Source: Bacteroides sp. Marseille-P3684 | GTDB lineage: Bacteria > Bacteroidota > Bacteroidia > Bacteroidales > Bacteroidaceae | Length of the DNA stretch: 64,000 nucleotides | Assembly (NCBI RefSeq): GCF_900291465.1 | Contig: NZ_LT985808.1 | Location: 792,326-856,325 of the forward strand | Direction of reading: 5' to 3' | In this document: piece by piece, positions 28,400 through 37,053 of the stretch | How positions within the stretch are numbered: the first letter of the stretch is position 1 | Layout: each line of letters starts with the position of its first letter | Position numbers and translations under genes: made by a program | The notes under the pieces: model-generated | The model's input: the letters and a program-made list of their open reading frames with translations, nothing else | Told to the model about the DNA's origin: nothing | The model's database searches: none

Positions 28400-29253
28400 A
28401 CGACCTGACCCTCTTTGAAACCATCGTGATAGCCATCGTGGAGGGACTCACCGAGTTCCTTCCCGTCTCGTCCACGGGACACATGATTATTACCCAGGGC
28501 GTGCTGGGCGTGGAGAGTACGCCTTTTGTCAAGGCGTTCACCGTCATCATCCAGTTCGGCGCCATCCTCTCGGTGGTCTGCCTCTACTGGAAGCGGTTCT
28601 TCCGCCTGAACCCCAAGCCCGTGCCTGCGGGCAGTACGTCCCTGAGGCGGTTCCTCCACAAGTTCGACTTCTACTGGAAACTGCTGGTCGCCTTCATCCC
28701 CGCGGCCATCTTCGGCTTCCTCTTCAGCGACAAGATAGACGAGTTGCTGGAGAGCGTGACCGTGGTGGCGGTGATGCTCATCCTGGGCGGCATCTTCATG
28801 CTGTTCACCGACCGCATCTTCCGCGACGAGGCAGGACGGAAGACCGAGCTGACGGAGGCGAAGGCGTTCCGCATCGGACTTTTCCAGTGCATCGCGATGA
28901 TACCCGGAGTGTCGCGCTCCATGGCGACCATCGTCGGGGGCATGGCGCAGAAGCTCTCGCGCAAGGATGCCGCCGAGTTCTCCTTCTTCCTCGCCGTGCC
29001 GACCATGTTTGCCGCGACCGCCTACAAGATGCTGAAGCTCTTCCTCGACGAAGGGGGCGCTGACGTGCTGCGTGAGAACCTGACCGCCCTGCTGGTCGGC
29101 AACGCCGTCGCGTTCGTCGTCGCCCTCGTCGCCATCAAGTTCTTCATCGCCTTCGTGACCAAGTACGGCTTCAAGGCCTTCGGCTGGTACCGCATCATCG
29201 TGGGCGCACTGATTCTCATCCTGCTGCTCACGGGCCATTCGCTCACCCTTTAA
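28396..29253 (+). CDS. uppP: Undecaprenyl-diphosphatase UppP (BacA)
   Basis: This 285-residue polytopic protein carries both family motifs: [15 protein letters not shown] near the N-terminus (Glu-rich active site) and [13 protein letters not shown] (about residues 173-185). It dephosphorylates undecaprenyl diphosphate to recycle the lipid carrier for peptidoglycan and surface glycans, and can confer bacitracin resistance. It overlaps the DUF3098 gene by 4 bases and lies 9 bases before truB. Confidence 0.95.
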   Translation: MNDLTLFETIVIAIVEGLTEFLPVSSTGHMIITQGVLGVESTPFVKAFTVIIQFGAILSVVCLYWKRFFRLNPKPVPAGSTSLRRFLHKFDFYWKLLVAFIPAAIFGFLFSDKIDELLESVTVVAVMLILGGIFMLFTDRIFRDEAGRKTELTEAKAFRIGLFQCIAMIPGVSRSMATIVGGMAQKLSRKDAAEFSFFLAVPTMFAATAYKMLKLFLDEGGADVLRENLTALLVGNAVAFVVALVAIKFFIAFVTKYGFKAFGWYRIIVGALILILLLTGHSLTL

Positions 29254-29262
29254 ACCCTGCCT

Positions 29263-29970
29263 ATGAACTTCAAAGACGGAGCCATCATCTGTGTCAACAA
29301 GCCCTACGGGTGGACCTCGTTCGGCGTAGTGAACAAGGTACGCTACTTCGTGTGCCGCAAACAGGGCGTGAAGAAGCTCAAGGTGGGCCATGCCGGCACG
29401 CTCGACCCGCTCGCCACCGGTGTGATGATACTCTGCACCGGACGGGCGACGAAGCGCATCGAGGAGTTCCAGGCGCACACCAAGGAGTACGTGGCTATCC
29501 TCCGCCTGGGGGCGACCACCCCGTCGTTCGACCTGGAAAAGGAAATCGACGCCACCTATCCCACCGACCACATCACCCGCGAGCTGGTGGAGGAGACCCT
29601 CCGGCAGTTCGTGGGCAGCATCGAGCAGGTGCCCCCTGCCTTCTCCGCCTGCAAGGTCGACGGCAAGCGCGCCTACGACCTCGCCCGCAAGGGCCGTGAG
29701 GTGGAGCTGAAGCCCAAGACGCTGGTCATCGACGAGATAGAGCTGCTCGCCTGCGAGCTGCCCGACATCCGCATCCGGGTGGTGTGCAGCAAGGGGACCT
29801 ACATCCGTGCACTGGCACGCGACATCGGCATTGCCCTGCACAGCGGTGCACACCTCACGGCGCTGGAGCGCACCCGGGTCGGCGACGTCCGCCTGGAGGA
29901 CTGCCTCGCGCTCGACCAGGTCGAGGCGTGGGTGGACGCGCAGGAGCTCACCCCGTCGGTGAACGACTGA
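29263..29970 (+). CDS. truB: tRNA pseudouridine(55) synthase TruB
   Basis: The 235-residue protein has the TruB signature GHAGTLDPLATGVMILCTGRAT with catalytic Asp48, and the N-terminal NKPYGWTSF. CSKGTYIRALARDIG near residue 175 is the conserved C-terminal catalytic-domain motif. It converts U55 in the T-loop of tRNAs to pseudouridine. It is short compared with enterobacterial TruB, lacking the C-terminal PUA extension, as is common in Bacteroidota. Confidence 0.95.
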   Translation: MNFKDGAIICVNKPYGWTSFGVVNKVRYFVCRKQGVKKLKVGHAGTLDPLATGVMILCTGRATKRIEEFQAHTKEYVAILRLGATTPSFDLEKEIDATYPTDHITRELVEETLRQFVGSIEQVPPAFSACKVDGKRAYDLARKGREVELKPKTLVIDEIELLACELPDIRIRVVCSKGTYIRALARDIGIALHSGAHLTALERTRVGDVRLEDCLALDQVEAWVDAQELTPSVND

Positions 29971-30012
29971 CGTCCCCCTGAACAAAGAAATAACAATAAC
30001 ATCGAAGATATT

Positions 30013-31065
30013 ATGAAACTGTCGCAATTTAAATTCAAGCTGCCGGAAGAGAAAATCGCTCTGCACCCGGCGAAACATCGTGATGAATCGCGCCTGATGG
30101 TCGTCCACAAGAAGTCGGGAGAGATCGAGCATCGCATGTTTAAGGACATCCTGGACTATTTCGATGATAAGGACGTATTTATCTTCAACGACACGAAAGT
30201 CTTCCCCGCCCGCCTCTACGGCAACAAGGAGAAGACCGGCGCACGCATCGAGGTCTTCCTGCTGCGCGAGCTCAACGAGGAGCTGCGTCTGTGGGATGTG
30301 CTGGTCGACCCCGCCCGCAAGATACGCATCGGCAACAAGCTCTACTTTGGCGAAGACGACTCCATGGTGGCGGAGGTCATCGACAACACCACGTCGCGCG
30401 GACGCACCCTGCGCTTCCTTTACGACGGGCCGCACGACGAGTTCAAGAAGGCGCTCTATGCCCTGGGAGAACCCCCCTTGCCCTCGTTCATCAACCGGCC
30501 CGTGGAGCCGGAGGACGAAGAGAACTTCCAGACCATCTTCGCACGCAACGAGGGTGCCGTGACCGCACCTACCGCCGGACTGCATTTCAGCCGGGAGCTG
30601 ATGAAGCGCATGGAAATCAAGGGCATCGACTTCGCCTTCATCACCCTCCACGCCGGACTGGGCAACTTCCGCGACATCGACGTCGAGGACCTCACCAAGC
30701 ACAAGATGGACTCCGAGCAGATGTTCGTCGAGGCGGACGCCGTGCAGCGGGTCAACGCCGCCAAGGACGGAGGCCATAACGTCTGCGCCGTGGGCACGAC
30801 CGTCATGCGCGCCATCGAGACCGCCGTGGGCACGGACGGCCACCTGAAGGAGTACGAGGGATGGACGAACAAGTTCATCTTCCCGCCCTACGAGTTCTCT
30901 GTTGCCAACAGCATGGTGTCGAACTTCCACATGCCTTACTCCACGCTGCTGATGCTCGTGTCGGCGTATGGCGGATACGACCTCATCATGCACGCCTACG
31001 ACGTTGCCCTGCAGGAGGACTACCGCTTCGGTACCTACGGCGACGCCATGTTGATTCTCGACTGA
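30013..31065 (+). CDS. queA: tRNA preQ1(34) S-adenosylmethionine ribosyltransferase-isomerase QueA
   Basis: The 350-residue protein matches QueA throughout: [13 protein letters not shown] near the N-terminus, [14 protein letters not shown] in the middle, and [13 protein letters not shown] and [17 protein letters not shown] near the end. It transfers the ribosyl moiety of SAM to preQ1 at the tRNA wobble position, making epoxyqueuosine. It lies 42 bases after truB, another tRNA-modification gene, and 12 bases before folK. Confidence 0.95.
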   Translation: MKLSQFKFKLPEEKIALHPAKHRDESRLMVVHKKSGEIEHRMFKDILDYFDDKDVFIFNDTKVFPARLYGNKEKTGARIEVFLLRELNEELRLWDVLVDPARKIRIGNKLYFGEDDSMVAEVIDNTTSRGRTLRFLYDGPHDEFKKALYALGEPPLPSFINRPVEPEDEENFQTIFARNEGAVTAPTAGLHFSRELMKRMEIKGIDFAFITLHAGLGNFRDIDVEDLTKHKMDSEQMFVEADAVQRVNAAKDGGHNVCAVGTTVMRAIETAVGTDGHLKEYEGWTNKFIFPPYEFSVANSMVSNFHMPYSTLLMLVSAYGGYDLIMHAYDVALQEDYRFGTYGDAMLILD

Positions 31066-31077
31066 CGACACGAGCCT

Positions 31078-31563
31078 ATGACGACGGTTTACTTGGGCCT
31101 GGGCACGAACCTGGGCGACCGGGAGCTGAACCTGCGCCGGGCGACGGACGAGATAGAACGACGGATAGGGAAGGTGACTTCCCTTTCGTCATTTTATGAG
31201 ACCGCCCCGTGGGGCTTCCGCTCCGAACATGCTTTCCTCAACGCCGCCCTGGCTGTGCAGACCGACCTGACACCCGGGGAAGTGCTCGTCCGCACGCAGG
31301 CCATCGAGCGCGAGCTGGGCAGACGCAGCAAGAGTGTCGGCGGGGTCTATTCCGACCGCCCCATCGACATCGACATCCTGCTCTACGGCGACCGGCTCCT
31401 GACGACTGACACCCTGACGCTGCCGCACCCCGGCATCGCCGAACGCCTGTTCGTCCTCCGTCCGCTGGCAGAGATTGCCGGCGAGGTGACACACCCCGTG
31501 CTGGGAGTCACCATCGGCGAACTGCTGCGCCGGGCAGAGGCGGCGACCGATCCCCTGCGGTAG
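31078..31563 (+). CDS. folK: 2-amino-4-hydroxy-6-hydroxymethyldihydropteridine diphosphokinase
   Basis: The 161-residue protein is the usual size for FolK and carries LGLGTNLGDRELNLRRA at the N-terminus and RPIDIDILLYG (about residues 94-104), the ATP- and magnesium-binding motif. SSFYETAPWGF is the pterin-binding region. It pyrophosphorylates the pterin precursor in folate synthesis and ends the ftsX-folK run. Confidence 0.94.
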   Translation: MTTVYLGLGTNLGDRELNLRRATDEIERRIGKVTSLSSFYETAPWGFRSEHAFLNAALAVQTDLTPGEVLVRTQAIERELGRRSKSVGGVYSDRPIDIDILLYGDRLLTTDTLTLPHPGIAERLFVLRPLAEIAGEVTHPVLGVTIGELLRRAEAATDPLR

Positions 31564-31627
31564 GGGACGTCCCTAAAAAGAATTTAAAAAGAGAGGAACA
31601 CCTGCACGCCGTTCGGCGGGAAATGCC

Positions 31628-31635
31628 TACCTTTG
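31628..31635 (+). promoter_or_regulatory. Candidate -7 box of metK
   Basis: TACCTTTG fits TAnnTTTG and would start transcription near 31642, just before the probable SAM-II aptamer. No good TTTG is seen at the expected -33 spacing. Confidence 0.55.
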
Positions 31636-31647
31636 CGCCCGACAAAA

Positions 31648-31705
31648 CAATGTGGAAAGATTTGGGCAGCTTGCAACCACAGAAAAAAATGCTAAAGAAA
31701 CCGCC
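31648..31705 (+). promoter_or_regulatory. Probable SAM-II (metA-type) riboswitch upstream of metK
   Basis: The RNA begins with a helix TGTGG (31651-31655) pairing perfectly with CCACA (31677-31681). It encloses GATTTG and CTTGCAA, and is followed by an A-rich stretch, AATGCTAAAG and a CC that can pair back into the loop as a pseudoknot. These are the conserved blocks of the SAM-II class, which binds S-adenosylmethionine and represses translation. The next gene is SAM synthetase, which fits. The related SAM-V class shares the core and cannot be excluded. A 6-bp hairpin CCGCCT / AGGCGG overlaps the 3' side. About 135 bases separate it from the metK start, more than usual for direct start-site masking. 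Confidence 0.72.
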
Positions 31706-31839
31706 TCCCGGCAGGCGGCGTGCGTAGTTCCCTTCCCAACTCCTCTTTCCCCATTCTTTTGTGACCGTGTATGTGGTACTGCCGTACGGCAGGGGCCGCA
31801 CCGTGAATGAATGAACCAACTAACCTTTAAACGAAAGAA

Positions 31840-33132
31840 ATGGGATATCTGTTTACATCCGAATCGGTGTCTGAAGGACACCCCGACAAAGTGGCGGACC
31901 AAATCTCCGACGCTGTGCTTGACAAACTATTGGCTTATGACCCTGGTTCGAAAGTAGCTTGCGAAACTCTGGTAACCACCGGACAGGTGGTGCTGGCGGG
32001 TGAAATCAAGACAAAGGCGTACGTTGACATGCAACGCATCGCCCGTGAAGTAATCAACCGTATCGGCTATACGAAAGGCGAATACATGTTCGACGGCAAT
32101 TCCTGCGGAGTGCTCTCCGCCATCCACGAGCAAAGCCCCGACATTAACCGGGGCGTGGAGCGTCAGGACCCCATGGAGCAGGGAGCCGGTGACCAGGGCA
32201 TGATGTTCGGCTATGCCACCAACGAGACCGAGAACTACATGCCCCTCTCGCTCGACCTGGCGCACAAGATACTGATGGTCCTCGCCGACATCCGGCGCGA
32301 GGGGAAGGAGATGACCTACCTGCGCCCCGACGCCAAGAGTCAGGTGACCATCGAATACGACGACGACAACCGCCCCGTCCGCATCGACACCATCGTGGTG
32401 TCGACCCAGCACGACGACTTCATCCGTCCCGCGGACGACTCCCCCGAGGCGCAGCTCCGGGCTGACGAGGAGATGCTCGCACAGATACGCCGCGACGTCA
32501 TCGGCATCCTCATGCCCCGCGTCATCGCCGGCATCCACAACGAGAGCGTGCTCGCCCTCTTCAACGACCACATCACTTACCACGTGAACCCCACCGGCAA
32601 GTTCGTCATCGGCGGACCTCATGGCGACACGGGACTGACCGGCCGCAAAATCATCGTCGACACCTACGGCGGCAAGGGCGCACACGGCGGAGGCGCCTTC
32701 TCCGGCAAGGACCCCAGCAAGGTGGACCGCAGCGCAGCCTATGCCGCACGGCACATCGCCAAGAACCTCGTGGCTGCCGGCGTCGCCGACGAAATCCTCG
32801 TCCAGGTGTCCTACGCCATCGGTGTGGCACGCCCCATCAACATCTACGTGAACACCTACGGACGCAGCCACGTGAACCTGACTGACGGGGAGATTGCCCG
32901 CAAGATTGACGCCCTCTTCGACCTCCGTCCGAAGGCCATCGAGGAACGCCTCAAGCTCCGCAACCCCATCTACTCGGAGACGGCTGCCTACGGACACATG
33001 GGACGCGAACCCCAGGTGGTGACGAAGCACTTCGACTCCCGCTACGAAGGGAACAAGGACATCACCGTGGAGCTCTTCACCTGGGAGAAGCTCGACTACG
33101 TGGACCGCGTGAAGGAGGCCTTCGGACTCTGA
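31840..33132 (+). CDS. metK: S-adenosylmethionine synthetase MetK
   Basis: The 430-residue protein has the three family signatures: [18 protein letters not shown] (about residues 9-26, ATP binding), [12 protein letters not shown], and [19 protein letters not shown] (about 284-302, phosphate-binding loop). It makes SAM from methionine and ATP. The codon use of the first 100 codons is more AT-rich than the neighbours, as in highly expressed genes. Expression is probably controlled by the upstream SAM-responsive RNA. Confidence 0.96.
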   Translation: MGYLFTSESVSEGHPDKVADQISDAVLDKLLAYDPGSKVACETLVTTGQVVLAGEIKTKAYVDMQRIAREVINRIGYTKGEYMFDGNSCGVLSAIHEQSPDINRGVERQDPMEQGAGDQGMMFGYATNETENYMPLSLDLAHKILMVLADIRREGKEMTYLRPDAKSQVTIEYDDDNRPVRIDTIVVSTQHDDFIRPADDSPEAQLRADEEMLAQIRRDVIGILMPRVIAGIHNESVLALFNDHITYHVNPTGKFVIGGPHGDTGLTGRKIIVDTYGGKGAHGGGAFSGKDPSKVDRSAAYAARHIAKNLVAAGVADEILVQVSYAIGVARPINIYVNTYGRSHVNLTDGEIARKIDALFDLRPKAIEERLKLRNPIYSETAAYGHMGREPQVVTKHFDSRYEGNKDITVELFTWEKLDYVDRVKEAFGL

Positions 33133-33231
33133 CACACCCGTACTCATACCGGCGCGGACGGCACGGAGGCACACAGCCGCCGGAGCCGTCCGCGTCCGGA
33201 CATTCATGCTAACGACAAACCCCACAGACTC

Positions 33232-33819
33232 ATGAACACCCTACGCCGCGTATGCGTCTACTGCGCATCCAGCACACAGATTGACCCCGCCTATGCCGAG
33301 TGCGCCGCCGAACTGGGCAGGCTGCTCGCCCGCCGGCACATCCGGCTCGTGAACGGTGCCGGCTCGATGGGGCTGATGGCCGCCTGTGCCGATGCCGCCC
33401 TGGAGGCGGGAGGCGAGGTGACCGGAGTCATCCCCCGCTTCATGGTCGAGCAGGGCTGGTGCCACAAGGGACTGACGGAACTCATCGAGACGGCGGACAT
33501 GCACGAGCGCAAGGAGGTCATGGCACGACTCTCCGACGGCACCGTTGCCCTGCCCGGAGGCGTCGGCACCCTCGAGGAGCTGCTCGAAATCATCACCTGG
33601 AAGCAGCTGGGACTCTATGACAAGCCCGTCGTCATCCTCAACACCCACGGCTACTTCGACCCCCTGCTGGCGATGTTCCGCCGTGCCGTCGACGAACGCT
33701 TCATGCGCCCCCAGCACGCCGGACTCTGGACCGTGGCGTCCACCCCCGCCGAAGCCGTCGAACAGCTGCTCGTCACCCCTCTCTGGGACAAGAACCTCCG
33801 TAAATTCGCTGCCCTATGA
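33232..33819 (+). CDS. LOG-family protein (TIGR00730 Rossmann fold)
   Basis: The 195-residue protein has the lysine-decarboxylase-like Rossmann fold with GAGSMGLMA (about 42-50) and the diagnostic PGGVGTLEE (108-116). Characterised members are phosphoribohydrolases that release free bases from nucleoside 5'-monophosphates, including cytokinin precursors. The physiological substrate in Bacteroidota is not known. It overlaps the DUF4271 start by 4 bases (ATGA). Confidence 0.9.
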   Translation: MNTLRRVCVYCASSTQIDPAYAECAAELGRLLARRHIRLVNGAGSMGLMAACADAALEAGGEVTGVIPRFMVEQGWCHKGLTELIETADMHERKEVMARLSDGTVALPGGVGTLEELLEIITWKQLGLYDKPVVILNTHGYFDPLLAMFRRAVDERFMRPQHAGLWTVASTPAEAVEQLLVTPLWDKNLRKFAAL

Positions 33820-34595
33820 CCCCCCGATGCCCCGTTGACAGCCTTCAGGTACACTACTGCCAGCCGCAGGACTCGCTCCTGGCGACGATGGTCCAGCGGA
33901 CGGAGATTCCGGGCCGACCCGGTGTGCCCTTGCCCTACCAGCTGCGCACCGACGACGGCATCACCTCGGTCATCCTGCTGTGCATGTGCATGCTCGCCTA
34001 CGTCCTGTCGCGCGGCAGGCACTTCCTGTGGCAGCAGGTCAAGGACTTCTTCTCCACCCGCGAGCGTTCCAGCCTCTTTGCCGAGGAGACGAACACCGAC
34101 GTCCGTTACCGCGTCCTGCTCCTGCTCCACACCGGGATGGTCTTCGGACTGCTCGTGTTCGAGTACCTCAGCGGACGCCTGCCCACGGCGCTGCATGCCC
34201 ACCCCATCCGGTGGCTCGGGCTCTACATCGTCGCCTGCCTGGCATACTACCTGCTGAAGTGCGCGCTCTACAGCTTCGCCAATTGGACTTTTTTTGACAA
34301 ACAGAAGTCCCGCCGGTGGCTGGACTCCTATTCCCTGGTCTTTGTCGGCGAAGGGCTGCTGCTTTTCCCGCTGTTGCTGTTCGTGGTCTACTTTGACCTG
34401 GGTGCGGAGAAGAAGGTGCTTTTTATCGCTTTTGTACTTGTTTTGGGCAAAATCTTGCTGTTTTGTAAGTGCGCAGGCATCTTTTTTGGAAAATACTACC
34501 GTGCTTTCTATTTAATTGTGTACTTTTGCGCCTTAGAAATTCTGCCTAGTTTCCTGCTTGGCCGAACATTAATCACCATTAGTAGTTTGCTATAA
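33816..34595 (+). CDS. DUF4271 membrane protein
   Basis: The 259-residue protein has about six predicted transmembrane helices (first at about 48-64) and a Pro-rich N-terminal extramembrane part. It resembles DUF4271 proteins, which in Bacteroidota typically precede hemD. It starts within the stop of the LOG-family gene (ATGA overlap). The 3' third (from about 34270) is clearly more AT-rich than the rest and contains a likely promoter for hemD, so part of the coding sequence may be shaped by that role. Function unknown. Confidence 0.82.
   Translation: MTPRCPVDSLQVHYCQPQDSLLATMVQRTEIPGRPGVPLPYQLRTDDGITSVILLCMCMLAYVLSRGRHFLWQQVKDFFSTRERSSLFAEETNTDVRYRVLLLLHTGMVFGLLVFEYLSGRLPTALHAHPIRWLGLYIVACLAYYLLKCALYSFANWTFFDKQKSRRWLDSYSLVFVGEGLLLFPLLLFVVYFDLGAEKKVLFIAFVLVLGKILLFCKCAGIFFGKYYRAFYLIVYFCALEILPSFLLGRTLITISSLL
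34521..34528 (+). promoter_or_regulatory. Candidate -7 box of hemD inside the DUF4271 gene
   Basis: TACTTTTG followed by C fits TAnnTTTG. It lies about 83 bases before the hemD start, within an AT-rich segment of the upstream coding region. Confidence 0.45.
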
Positions 34596-34610
34596 TAAAA
34601 GATTCATACT

Positions 34611-35354
34611 TTGGAAATAAAAAAGATACTAGTATCGCAGCCGAAACCCAGCTCCGATAAGTCGCCATATTACGATATTGCGAGCAAGTATGGGGTAGAG
34701 ATAGTCTTCCGCCCGTTCATCAAAGTTGAGAGCGTTTCTGCTAAAGAGTTCAGACAGCAGAAGGTGTCCATCCTGGACCACACTGCCGTAGTGTTCACCT
34801 CCCGCCACGCCATTGACCACTTCTTCCACCTGTGCGGCGAGTTGCGTGTCACCATCCCGGAGACCATGAAGTATTTCTGCGTCACCGAATCGGTCGCCCT
34901 CTACATCCAGAAATACGTGCAGTACCGCAAGCGCAAGGTGTTCTTCGGCGCCACGGGCAAAATCGAGGACCTGCTGCCCTCGATGATCAAGCACAAAGGT
35001 GAGAAATACCTCGTCCCCATGTCCGACGTCCACACCGACGAGACGAAGACCCTCCTCGACAAGGCGAAGCTCCAGCACACCGAGACCGTCATGTACCGCA
35101 CCGTGAGCAACGATTTCACCCCGGAGGAAAAGTTCGACTACGACATGCTCATCTTCTTCACTCCCGCCGGAGTGGCTGCGCTGAAAAAGAACTTCCCCGA
35201 CTTCCAGCAGGGCGACATCGCCATCGGCTGCTTCGGACCGGCGACGGCGAAGGCGGCACGCGATGCCGGACTGCGGCTCGACGTCGAGGCTCCCACAGCC
35301 GAAGCGCCGTCCATGACCGGAGCACTGGAACTCTTCCTGAAAGGACTTAAATAA
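34611..35354 (+). CDS. hemD: Uroporphyrinogen-III synthase HemD
   Basis: The 247-residue protein matches the Bacteroidota HemD type: N-terminal KKILVSQPKP, SPYYDIASKYGVEIVFRPFI, TSRHAIDHFF, and the C-terminal FFTPAGVAALKKNFP and CFGPATAKAARDAG. It closes and isomerises hydroxymethylbilane to uroporphyrinogen III, the precursor of haem and corrins. The start is a TTG (34611); no in-frame ATG lies close enough to preserve the conserved N-terminal strand, so TTG is accepted. It follows DUF4271 by 15 bases. Confidence 0.88.
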   Translation: MEIKKILVSQPKPSSDKSPYYDIASKYGVEIVFRPFIKVESVSAKEFRQQKVSILDHTAVVFTSRHAIDHFFHLCGELRVTIPETMKYFCVTESVALYIQKYVQYRKRKVFFGATGKIEDLLPSMIKHKGEKYLVPMSDVHTDETKTLLDKAKLQHTETVMYRTVSNDFTPEEKFDYDMLIFFTPAGVAALKKNFPDFQQGDIAIGCFGPATAKAARDAGLRLDVEAPTAEAPSMTGALELFLKGLK

Positions 35355-35416
35355 GAATATCCGCGGTCCGCGGCAAATAACGGACCACTGACAGTGGCTT
35401 TATACCGGAGAAAGTG

Positions 35417-35424
35417 TAACTTTG
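35417..35424 (+). promoter_or_regulatory. Candidate -7 box of rnpA
   Basis: TAACTTTG fits TAnnTTTG and lies 37 bases before the rnpA start. A CCACTGACAGTGG palindrome lies just upstream. No clear -33 TTTG at ideal spacing. Confidence 0.5.
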
Positions 35425-35461
35425 CGGTCTGAAGCCACTGTCTTTTTTACGCTGTCACGCT

Positions 35462-35875
35462 ATGGAACCTACACAACCGACCCCACATCCCCGTACGTTC
35501 GGCAAGGCTGAACGCCTCTGCCGCCAGCTGCTCATCGACCGTCTGTTCGCCGGTGGGAGCAAGTCGCTGGTGTCGTTCCCCCTGCGGCTGGTGTACCTGC
35601 CGGTGGAGGAGGCGGACGTCCGTGTGCCGGTCTCGATACTGGTCAGCGTACCGAAGAAGCGTTTCCGTCGCGCAGTGAAGCGCAACCGGGTGAAGCGTCA
35701 GGTGCGCGAGGCATACCGCCGGAACAAGCACATCCTGCTGGACACCGTCACGCGCCGGCAGCTCCATCTCGTGATGGGCTTCATCTGGCTGGGCAATGAG
35801 CTTTGTCCCACGGAGGAGGTCGAACGCCGCGTGGTCAACCTGCTCCAGCGCCTGTCCGAACGTCTGGACGCCTGA
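35462..35875 (+). CDS. rnpA: Ribonuclease P protein component
   Basis: The 137-residue basic protein has the RnpA signature KRNRVKRQVREAYRRNK (about 73-89) and FGKAERLC near the N-terminus. It binds the catalytic RNase P RNA and helps mature tRNA 5' ends. It is followed after 12 bases by yidD, the normal pairing. Confidence 0.93.
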   Translation: MEPTQPTPHPRTFGKAERLCRQLLIDRLFAGGSKSLVSFPLRLVYLPVEEADVRVPVSILVSVPKKRFRRAVKRNRVKRQVREAYRRNKHILLDTVTRRQLHLVMGFIWLGNELCPTEEVERRVVNLLQRLSERLDA

Positions 35876-35887
35876 AACCGTCTGCCT

Positions 35888-36130
35888 ATGTGGAAAGTAC
35901 TGCATCTGATAAACCGCCTGCTGACCCAGTTGCTCCTGCTCCCCATCTACTTCTACCGCAACTGCATCTCTCCCCTGACACCCCCGACGTGCCGTTTCAC
36001 CCCGACGTGCTCGCAGTATGCCATCGAGGCCATCCGCAAGCACGGCCCGTTCAAGGGACTCTACCTTGCCGTCCGCCGTCTGCTCCGCTGCCATCCCTGG
36101 GGCGGCTCGGGCTATGACCCCGTGCCCTGA
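35888..36130 (+). CDS. yidD: Membrane protein insertion efficiency factor YidD
   Basis: The 80-residue protein has an amphipathic N-terminus and the YidD signature: [20 protein letters not shown], then [10 protein letters not shown] and [12 protein letters not shown]. It assists YidC-dependent membrane protein insertion. It lies directly after rnpA as in many bacteria. Confidence 0.94.
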   Translation: MWKVLHLINRLLTQLLLLPIYFYRNCISPLTPPTCRFTPTCSQYAIEAIRKHGPFKGLYLAVRRLLRCHPWGGSGYDPVP

Positions 36131-36163
36131 ACATTCGTCCGCTGAACCCCTTACACCCGACTG

Positions 36164-36925
36164 ATGAATCCGCACCTCCCTTCCGACTCTCCCTTGCCGT
36201 CCGCCCTTTCTCACACGGACGACCTGCCGACGGGCACGGAACGCCCTTCCGCTGAAGCAGCCGTGCCGACGGACATCCACACCCACCGCCTGCCGGAACA
36301 GCCGGGGAGCGCGGTCGTCACCGTGGACCCCACGACGGAAGGCGGATTGCCGGAGCACCAACGCTGCTCGGTGGGCATACACCCCTGGCACACCGACGGG
36401 GACTGGGAGCGGACGGGCATGCCCCGGGTCGAACGGCTTGCCGGGGAGGACCGCGTGGTCGCCATCGGGGAGTGCGGACTCGACAAGGTGTGGCTCAAGC
36501 GACTGCCTGCCGGGGAACGCGACGGGGCCTTCCGCCGGCAGACGGAAGCCTTCGAGGCGCACATCCGCCTGAGCGAGGCGACGGGGAAGCCACTCATCAT
36601 CCACTGCGTGAGGGCGTACAACGAGCTGGTCCTTCTCCACCGGAAGCACCGTCCCCGGCAGACGTGGGTCGTGCACGGCTTCCGTGGAAACCGCAGCGTG
36701 GCACGGCAGTTGCTCGACGAGGGGCTGTCACTCTCCTTCGGCGAACATTTCCAGGCGGAAGCCCTGCTTGCCACCCCCGACGGACGCCTGTTCGTGGAGA
36801 CCGACGAGAGCCCGAAGCCGCTGGCGGACATCCTCGCCGCCGTCGCTACGGTACGTGGGATGGACCCCGAAGCCCTCGTCCGTGTGCTCGAAAACAACTA
36901 CCGGAGGCTGCACGCCCCACGCTGA
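36164..36925 (+). CDS. TatD-family metal-dependent hydrolase
   Basis: The 253-residue protein has TatD-type metal ligands: DIHTH (about 37-41), Glu in IGECGLDK, His in IIHCVRAYNE, His in VHGFRGN and Asp in VETDESP. TatD proteins are magnesium-dependent 3'-5' exonucleases or related hydrolases. The first 35 residues precede the metal motif by more than usual and are Pro/Ser/Thr-rich, with no predicted structure. No internal ATG lies before DIHTH, so this tail is probably translated. It follows yidD by 33 bases. Confidence 0.85.
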   Translation: MNPHLPSDSPLPSALSHTDDLPTGTERPSAEAAVPTDIHTHRLPEQPGSAVVTVDPTTEGGLPEHQRCSVGIHPWHTDGDWERTGMPRVERLAGEDRVVAIGECGLDKVWLKRLPAGERDGAFRRQTEAFEAHIRLSEATGKPLIIHCVRAYNELVLLHRKHRPRQTWVVHGFRGNRSVARQLLDEGLSLSFGEHFQAEALLATPDGRLFVETDESPKPLADILAAVATVRGMDPEALVRVLENNYRRLHAPR

Positions 36926-36965
36926 ACGTGGAAATCTGCACGCCCCGGAGCAAAGAGTGCGTCTT

Positions 36966-37000
36966 TTTGTTGGTCCTTTAGATAAAGAGTCGTACATTTG
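36966..37000 (+). promoter_or_regulatory. Promoter of tyrS
   Basis: TTTG at 36966-36969 and TACATTTG at 36993-37000 give a Bacteroidota promoter with a 23-base spacer, 53 bases before the tyrS start. Confidence 0.6.
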
Positions 37001-37053
37001 CCCTCAACGTTACAAACTTTAACAGATAAACGAACACACTAAAGTATCATTCG

